A stretch of DNA of 59,158 bases from Chromobacterium vaccinii (GTDB taxonomy: Bacteria > Pseudomonadota > Gammaproteobacteria > Burkholderiales > Chromobacteriaceae). Both the position numbers and the translations under genes were made by a program. Positions 54,722-59,158 of this stretch are shown in pieces; positions within the stretch are counted from its first letter, which is position 1, and every line of letters begins with the position of its first letter. The stretch covers positions 1 to 59,158 of the forward strand of contig NZ_JZJL01000031.1 in the NCBI RefSeq assembly GCF_000971335.1, read 5' to 3'. The notes beneath the pieces are model-generated. The model ran no database searches. It was given only the letters and a program-made list of their open reading frames with translations, and had not been told where the DNA came from.

Positions 54722-55045
54722 CTAGACTTGAGTATTCATGATTTCCTGATAGGCGCTGACCAGCTTGTTTCGCGCCTGAACCATCGTCTGGAACGACAGG
54801 CTGGCTTTCTGCAGCGACACCATCACGTCCTGCAGATTGACCTCCTTGTTGTCGCCCAGCTGAAACTGCTTTTGCATCTCCTCCGATGTCTGCTGCGCCG
54901 AATTGACCTGCTCTATCGTTGATTTGAGCACGTCGGAAAAGTCGACCTGCGCCGTCTGCTGAGTCGCCTGCGGCTGTTTGCCTGAAGCCAGCGCCGCCGC
55001 GCTTTTCAGCTCGCCCAGCAACTGGTCGATATTATTGACTGACAT
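54722..55045 (-). CDS. fliE: Flagellar hook-basal body protein FliE
   Basis: A 107-aa rod adaptor protein joining the MS ring to the rod. The C-terminal block LQDVMVSLQKASLSFQTMVQARNKLVSAYQEIMNTQV is the FliE signature. It starts only 2 bp after the fleR-like stop, so the regulator and structural genes appear to share one transcript. Confidence 0.94.
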   Translation of the reverse strand: MSVNNIDQLLGELKSAAALASGKQPQATQQTAQVDFSDVLKSTIEQVNSAQQTSEEMQKQFQLGDNKEVNLQDVMVSLQKASLSFQTMVQARNKLVSAYQEIMNTQV

Positions 55046-55047
55046 GG

Positions 55048-56424
55048 CTACTCCGTGCCATTTCCCTCCGGAACATCTCCACCGGCATCCTCAGCGTCTT
55101 CATCACGGTAACGCTGCAATTTATAGCGCAAAGTGCGCTCGCTGATGCCCAGTTTCTCCGCAGCCAGCTTCTTCACGCCGCCGACCGCCGCCAATGTTTC
55201 CAGAATATGGCGTTTTTCAAGGGTTTTCATGTCGGTTTCACCCGACACCGAACTGTCCGATTCGGACTCCGCTCGGGTAAACTGCCCCACGCCTGCAATA
55301 TCGCCCAGCATCAGGTCGGCGGCAAGAATTTCCGCCCCGGCGGCAAGAATGACCGCCCGCTGCACGACATTATCCAGTTCGCGGATGTTACCCTCCCAAC
55401 TATAGGCCGTCAAATGACGTTCCGCATCCCTGGAAAATACCAAAGACGCCCGCCCGGCGGCCTCCGCATGTTTTTTAAGCAGGAATCGTGCCAATGGCAG
55501 GATATCATCCTGTCGCTCGGCCAGCGCGGGTATCCGCAAAGGAAAAACATTCAGACGGAAATACAGGTCTTCCCTGAAATTTCCCGCCTCCACCGCCGCC
55601 TGCAAATCGCGGTTGGACGTGGCCAGCACGCGGATGTCCAGCTTGATGGCCCGGGTGCTGCCTATCCGCTCCACTTCGCGCTCTTGCAGCACCCGCAGCA
55701 GCTTGGCCTGAAGCGGCAGCGGCATCTCGGTGACTTCATCCAGCAGAATGGTGCCCGCCTGAGCCTGCTCGAACTTGCCGGGCAACGCCTGCGCCGCTCC
55801 GGTGAAGGCGCCGCGCTCATGGCCGAACAGCGTGGACTCCAGCAGATTGTCCGGGATCGCCGCGCAGTTGACGGCGACGAAAGGCCCCGCGCCGCGCCGG
55901 GAATGGCGATGGATGTAGCGCGCCAGCACTTCCTTGCCGCTGCCGCTGGGGCCTGAAATCATCACGCTGGCGTCGCTCTGCGCCACTCTGCCCGCCAGCG
56001 CGAACAACTGGCGCATCGCGGCGGACTCCGCCACCACTTCGCCGCCGTCGTCGCCCGGCATCGCCAGCAGATGCTTCGCCACCTCGGCGAGCAGGCTCTG
56101 CGGCTCGAAGGGCTTAAGCAGATAATGGGCGGCGCCGGCCCGCAACAGCTCGATCGCGCGCTCGATCACGCCATAAGCCGTCATCAGGATGAAAGGCACG
56201 CCGGGATAGCGCTTCTTCGCCTCCTCGAACAAATCGTAGCCGTCCATCGGCGCCATCTGCGCGTCGGAAATGATCAGCCCCACCGGCTCCTTGGCCAGTT
56301 TCTGCAGGGCGGAGCCGCCGTCGGCGGCCTCCAGCGTCGGATAACCGGCCAGCGACAGCGTATCGATGATGGCCTCGCGCAAATCCGCGTCGTCTTCGAC
56401 CACCAGAATCGGAAGATACTTCAT
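55048..56424 (-). CDS. fleR: FleR/FlrC-type sigma54-dependent flagellar response regulator
   Basis: A 458-aa NtrC-family activator. The receiver domain has the DD pair in VVEDDADLRE and the phosphorylated aspartate in LIISDAQMAPMDG. The AAA+ domain has Walker A GPSGSGKE, the sigma54-contacting GAFTGA loop, Walker B GTILLDEV and the R finger region. A Fis-type helix-turn-helix ends the protein (KLAAEKLGISERTLRYKLQRY). The frame opens at TTG 56433; the ATG at 56424 gives the normal MKYLPILVVEDD start. No FleS kinase gene is adjacent; a CheB-like gene lies upstream instead. Confidence 0.88.
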   Translation of the reverse strand: MKYLPILVVEDDADLREAIIDTLSLAGYPTLEAADGGSALQKLAKEPVGLIISDAQMAPMDGYDLFEEAKKRYPGVPFILMTAYGVIERAIELLRAGAAHYLLKPFEPQSLLAEVAKHLLAMPGDDGGEVVAESAAMRQLFALAGRVAQSDASVMISGPSGSGKEVLARYIHRHSRRGAGPFVAVNCAAIPDNLLESTLFGHERGAFTGAAQALPGKFEQAQAGTILLDEVTEMPLPLQAKLLRVLQEREVERIGSTRAIKLDIRVLATSNRDLQAAVEAGNFREDLYFRLNVFPLRIPALAERQDDILPLARFLLKKHAEAAGRASLVFSRDAERHLTAYSWEGNIRELDNVVQRAVILAAGAEILAADLMLGDIAGVGQFTRAESESDSSVSGETDMKTLEKRHILETLAAVGGVKKLAAEKLGISERTLRYKLQRYRDEDAEDAGGDVPEGNGTE

Positions 56425-56448
56425 GGAATCCAATGCTTCTTATTATGG

Positions 56449-57144
56449 TTATACCGATGGCTGGCGCTGGTGAGCCAGCGTGACCAGCCGCTGGGCGATG
56501 CTGCCGAGCGCCAACACCTCGTGGGTGGCGCCGACGGCGATCGCCTCCTTGGGCATGCCGAACACCACGCAGCTCGCCTCGTCCTGAGCGATGTTCCAGG
56601 CACCGGCCTGCCGCATCTCCAGCATGCCGTTGGCGCCGTCACGCCCCATGCCGGTCAGGATGACGCCTATGCTGTTCTTACCGACCAGATTGGCGGCGGA
56701 GCGGAACAGCACATCCACCGACGGCCGATGGCGGTTCACCGCAGGGCCGTTGTTCAACGAGGTGCTGTAGCCTATCGTCGGCGCGCTCTTGATCAACAAA
56801 TGCGAATGGCCGGGCGCGATGTAGACGGTGCCGGGCTGCAGCCTCTCATTGTCCTCCGCCTCCTTCACCCGCAAGCGGCACAGCGAGTCCAGCCGCTGCG
56901 CGAACGAATGGGTGAACATTTCCGGCATGTGCTGGGCGATCAGAATCGGCGGCATATTGGCGGGCAGCGTGGTCAGCAGTGCGCGCAATGCCTCGGTGCC
57001 GCCAGTGGAGGAGCCGATGACGATGACGGTCTGGCTGGCCAGCGGCGTCTTGGTCGGCTGGCGCGGCAGAATCACGTCCGCGCTGTGGCTGGGGACGATT
57101 TCCAAAGGAGTCTTGTTCGCTCGCTCTCGCGAAGTCAAGGCCAT
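56449..57144 (-). CDS. CheB-type methylesterase domain protein lacking a receiver domain
   Basis: A 231-aa protein formed only of the CheB catalytic domain after a 35-residue basic/proline linker. The catalytic triad is visible: serine in [10 protein letters not shown] (44-53), histidine in AQHMPEMFT (H72) and aspartate in [10 protein letters not shown]. CheB removes methyl groups from, and deamidates, chemoreceptors. The usual N-terminal response-regulator domain that restrains it is absent and I see no remnant upstream. It lies 24 bp before fleR on the same strand, with no cheR or cheA nearby in this window. It may act constitutively or be controlled by a separate partner. Confidence 0.85.
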   Translation of the reverse strand: MALTSRERANKTPLEIVPSHSADVILPRQPTKTPLASQTVIVIGSSTGGTEALRALLTTLPANMPPILIAQHMPEMFTHSFAQRLDSLCRLRVKEAEDNERLQPGTVYIAPGHSHLLIKSAPTIGYSTSLNNGPAVNRHRPSVDVLFRSAANLVGKNSIGVILTGMGRDGANGMLEMRQAGAWNIAQDEASCVVFGMPKEAIAVGATHEVLALGSIAQRLVTLAHQRQPSV

Positions 57145-57255
57145 GTTTTTACCTTGCAGACAGAGTTCGCCCGCGCGGCCGTCGGCTTCGGCCCGCCCAA
57201 GCGTGACTGGGTTGTTTCAAATAGCTTAGCAGGAGCGCCGCCTCCGGTCAGGCGT

Positions 57256-57729
57256 TCAGCGCAATCCGGCTTCTATCCTGGCCAGCCAGGCGTCGCAGGC
57301 GGCCTCCAGCAGATCCAGCACCTGCTCGAAGCCCCGATCGCCGCCGTAATACGGATCCGGCACCTCCCGATCTTGCCCCAACGGCTCCAGCATCAGATGC
57401 AGGCGATCGCCCAACTCCGCCGGGCAGCGCCGGCGCAGATCGTCCAGGTTATGGCGATCCGCGGCCAGGATCAGATCGAAATCAGAGAAATCTTCATCAG
57501 CCACTTGGCGGGCCCGCTGCGCGGAAAGATCGTAGCCCCGCCTGGCGGCAGCGCGCATGCTGCGCGCGTCCGGCGCTTCCCCGATGTGATAACCATGGGT
57601 GCCGGCCGAGTCCAGCCGGACCCGGTCCGCCCACCCCATCCCGGCTAGCCGCTTCCGCATCACACCTTCAGCAGTTGGAGATCGACAGATATTGCCATGG
57701 CAGACAAATAGAATTGATGCTTTGCTCAT
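57256..57729 (-). CDS. Low-molecular-weight protein-tyrosine phosphatase
   Basis: A 157-aa phosphatase. The P-loop C10-HGNIC-R16 in FVCHGNICRSPTAEG and the general-acid loop DPYYGG near residue 124 match the family. In bacteria these dephosphorylate tyrosine kinases of polysaccharide synthesis or small metabolites. No Wzc-type kinase is adjacent. The frame is open to 57870; the ATG at 57729 starts the conserved domain. An ATG at 57738 has a better-placed AGG and is an alternative. Confidence 0.9.
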   Translation of the reverse strand: MSKASILFVCHGNICRSPTAEGVMRKRLAGMGWADRVRLDSAGTHGYHIGEAPDARSMRAAARRGYDLSAQRARQVADEDFSDFDLILAADRHNLDDLRRRCPAELGDRLHLMLEPLGQDREVPDPYYGGDRGFEQVLDLLEAACDAWLARIEAGLR

Positions 57730-58043
57730 AATAATCATATACCTACCGACAAAATCAGTCGAAAAATCCACCCCTAGCCAGACACATATCAGCACACTCC
57801 AGCACATACAAATCAATAACTTAGTAGCGAATGTTGACATGAAATTCGCTTTTAAACCACCCATTCTCACCGATATTAACCCCAGATTGATACTCGTCTG
57901 AATATCTATATAGATGTCACATGCATCTCATCGGCAAAAAATATCGGCACATCGCAATGATGCACCCATTTATTTCACGAAAACTCAATCAGTTAAAATT
58001 AAAATCACAACACAAAAATCTACGCCATTTTTGTGACTAGATC
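57730..58043. other. AT-rich intergenic stretch without a gene
   Basis: About 310 bp of markedly AT-rich DNA before the IS remnant. I see no supported ORF, RNA gene or clear promoter. The composition contrasts with the GC-rich flagellar region and fits a laterally disturbed junction. Confidence 0.5.
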
Positions 58044-58458
58044 GGCTTTGTTGCACAAATCAGCACCTCTTCGTGTTTAGTAGAATGACGGCATGAGCAA
58101 GCCCCCATCCCAATTGCCAGACCACCAACTGGCAGTTCTACAATCAATTCCTCAAGCAGCGAGGGCAGCTACTCCACGGGCTAGACAAGGGGATGAACTG
58201 ACTGACTCCAGCCACTGGCAAGCGGGGATGCCAGCCAACTTTCTCTGATGCCTCAATTCATTTCCATCTCACCATTAAGTGCTTCTTTGGTTTGCGGCTA
58301 AGCCATGTGACTTTGACCGGCAAGTGGCAGAGCTTAAAATCTATGCAGCGATTCTGAATCGCCTTACGGCTCCGGGTAGGCCGAAAACGGTACGCATGAA
58401 ATATGTCCGTCCGTGCATTGCGGTAGTTCAGCCTTTAACTGGCTTGTGCAACAAAGCC
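58044..58458 (+). mobile_element. Internally deleted IS5-family element with intact inverted repeats
   Basis: The 415-bp remnant is bounded by perfect 15-bp terminal inverted repeats, GGCTTTGTTGCACAA (58044-58058) and its complement (58444-58458). Inside, frame-shifted pieces of an IS5-type transposase are readable. The N-terminal part has TNWQFYNQFLKQRGQLL, a stop, then GKRGCQPTFSDASIHFHLTIKCFFGLRL. The C-terminal part has CDFDRQVAELKIYAAILNRL. The catalytic core between them is missing. I do not see a clear target duplication. Such short elements can be moved by a complete relative elsewhere. Confidence 0.8.
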
Positions 58459-58473
58459 AATCGGAATAAATAA
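58279..58473 (+). pseudogene. Transposase fragment (IS5 family, C-terminal part)
   Basis: A 64-codon frame containing CDFDRQVAELKIYAAILNRLTAPG, which matches the C-terminus of IS5-type transposases. The first codons come from the deletion junction and the last from the inverted repeat and flank. No catalytic residues remain, so it is not functional. Confidence 0.7.
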
Positions 58474-58493
58474 TTCATAGTTTGAGCCTTTTA

Positions 58494-58522
58494 ATATGCT
58501 ATTGTAATTTTACTCTTGCAGC
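58494..58522 (+). promoter_or_regulatory. Possible promoter of the repeat-protein gene
   Basis: TTGTAA followed after 17 bp by TGATAA lies in the AT-rich gap between the IS remnant and the secreted repeat protein. Weak match; position approximate. Confidence 0.25.
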
Positions 58523-58637
58523 GATGATAACCTAAACACATGCCAGCCTGGGTGAATCGAGTCAAAGCGGAAACGCGCAAGTGAACGGATGAACATTGAT
58601 ACTCATTGCATGGATGATTTTCTTAAGGAGATATTGA

Positions 58638-59158
58638 ATGATTGCGAAATATGCTCGTTTTTTCCTGCTGTCCTTTGCGCTGCTTATCGCAGGAACCGCG
58701 GGGGCCGATACCAGCCGTGGGCTGCAGCGCCTAGATAGCTCCAGCATCCTGGCGTTTATCAAGACCGAGAATACGCCGAGCGCGCACGTTGAAGTTCATC
58801 TAGCCTCTGGCGCTTCCAATTACCAGACCCGCATTCTGGAAACCGCCACCACCTTCTACAACGAAATCGACGGCACGTGGCAGCTGCTGGCGAATGGCGA
58901 TCTGGGCTTCATCAAGACCGCCAATACCCCGAGCGGCCGTGTGGAAGTGCACATCGCCTCGCTTGTCTCCGGCTACCAGACCCGCATTCTGGAAACCGCC
59001 ACCACCTTCGGCAACGAAACCGATGGCACCTGGCAGCTGCTGGCGAATGGCGATCTGGGCTTCATCAAGACCGCCAACACCCCGAGCGGCCGCGTTGAAG
59101 TGCACATCGCCTCGCGCGCCTCCAACTATCAGACCCGCACGCTGGAAACCGCCACCAC
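58638..59158 (+). CDS. Secreted tandem-repeat protein, FG-GAP-like, cut by the window end
   Basis: The frame is open from the ATG at 58638 to the last base, at least 173 codons. AAGGAG at 58625-58630 is well placed. A signal peptide (MIAKYARFFLLSFALLIAGTAGA) precedes repeats of exactly 51 residues. Each contains FIKTANTPSGRVEVHIAS, then YQTRILETATTF and DGTWQLLANGDLG. Similar units occur in FG-GAP/VCBS-like beta-propeller proteins of secreted lectins and hydrolases. Two complete units and part of a third are visible; more probably follow. Function unknown: an adhesin, lectin or surface decoration is possible. Confidence 0.75.
   Translation, partial: MIAKYARFFLLSFALLIAGTAGADTSRGLQRLDSSSILAFIKTENTPSAHVEVHLASGASNYQTRILETATTFYNEIDGTWQLLANGDLGFIKTANTPSGRVEVHIASLVSGYQTRILETATTFGNETDGTWQLLANGDLGFIKTANTPSGRVEVHIASRASNYQTRTLETAT
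58755..59158 (+). repeat. 153-bp coding tandem repeats
   Basis: Units begin with TTY ATC AAG ACC at 58755, 58908 and 59061, exactly 153 bp apart. The second and third are nearly identical at the DNA level, while the first is more diverged, suggesting recent expansion from the downstream side. The array continues past the window end. Confidence 0.9.

Noticed and set aside
55036-55060. Sigma54 promoter (TGGCAC) before fliE
   Set aside because: The -24 half is present on the minus strand, but the bases at the -12 position do not read TTGC and it would overlap the fliE start.

Overview
The window reads as a chromosomal segment of a GC-rich betaproteobacterium of the Chromobacterium/Neisseriales kind. 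The basis is a neisserial-type porin, the pepP-ubiH operon, the pilVWXY1E minor-pilin cluster, the fliE-to-fliR order and the uniformly high GC of the core genes. Genus-level placement is inference: no rRNA or other marker is present.

Layout. (1) 181-5794: gph and ilvA on the minus strand, then dacA-ybeD-lipB-lipA on the plus strand. (2) 5767-14625: an 8.86-kb Tn7-like transposon. It is flanked by a 5-bp direct repeat GTGTA and has inserted exactly at the lipA stop codon. It carries tnsA-tnsB-tnsC-tniQ on the minus strand and three AT-richer cargo genes on the plus strand: a possible TnsE-like protein, a ParB-domain protein and a D12-class adenine methyltransferase. Joining the flanks restores GTG-TAA followed by the original lipA terminator. 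(3) 14781-19387: a magnesium-transport locus. Two tiny ORFs, each starting MPEEPEP, precede two small paralogous proteins that resemble free-standing C-terminal domains of MgtC. The MgtA-type P-type ATPase follows. The locus has long structured leaders, including a pair of mutually exclusive hairpins. (4) 19650-23214: a thiamine-diphosphate enzyme and a flavin amine oxidase in one operon.

(5) 23262-30785: a left-handed beta-helix protein, a porin, an OmpR/EnvZ-type two-component pair, TerC/Alx, HtpX and an NhaR-like regulator. (6) 30923-36982: a type IV pilus minor-pilin operon (fimT-pilV-pilW-pilX-pilY1-pilE); PilY1 has a lectin-like N-terminal region. (7) 37044-43275: an acyl-CoA-binding protein, a TonB-like protein, DsbC, two ubiquinone hydroxylases, PepP and YebC. 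(8) 43379-57144: a flagellar export and basal-body operon, fliE-F-G-H-I-J-K-L-M-N-O-P-(GNAT)-Q-R. It is preceded by a FleR-type sigma54 activator and a CheB-like methylesterase without a receiver domain. (9) 57256-59158: a low-molecular-weight tyrosine phosphatase, an internally deleted IS5-family element, and the start of a secreted protein built of 153-bp tandem repeats that runs off the window.

The two most interesting systems are the MPEEPEP leader/orphan MgtC-domain/mgtA locus, which looks like a variant of MgtL-type magnesium sensing, and the Tn7-like element with its ParB plus methyltransferase cargo, a candidate undescribed defence or maintenance module.
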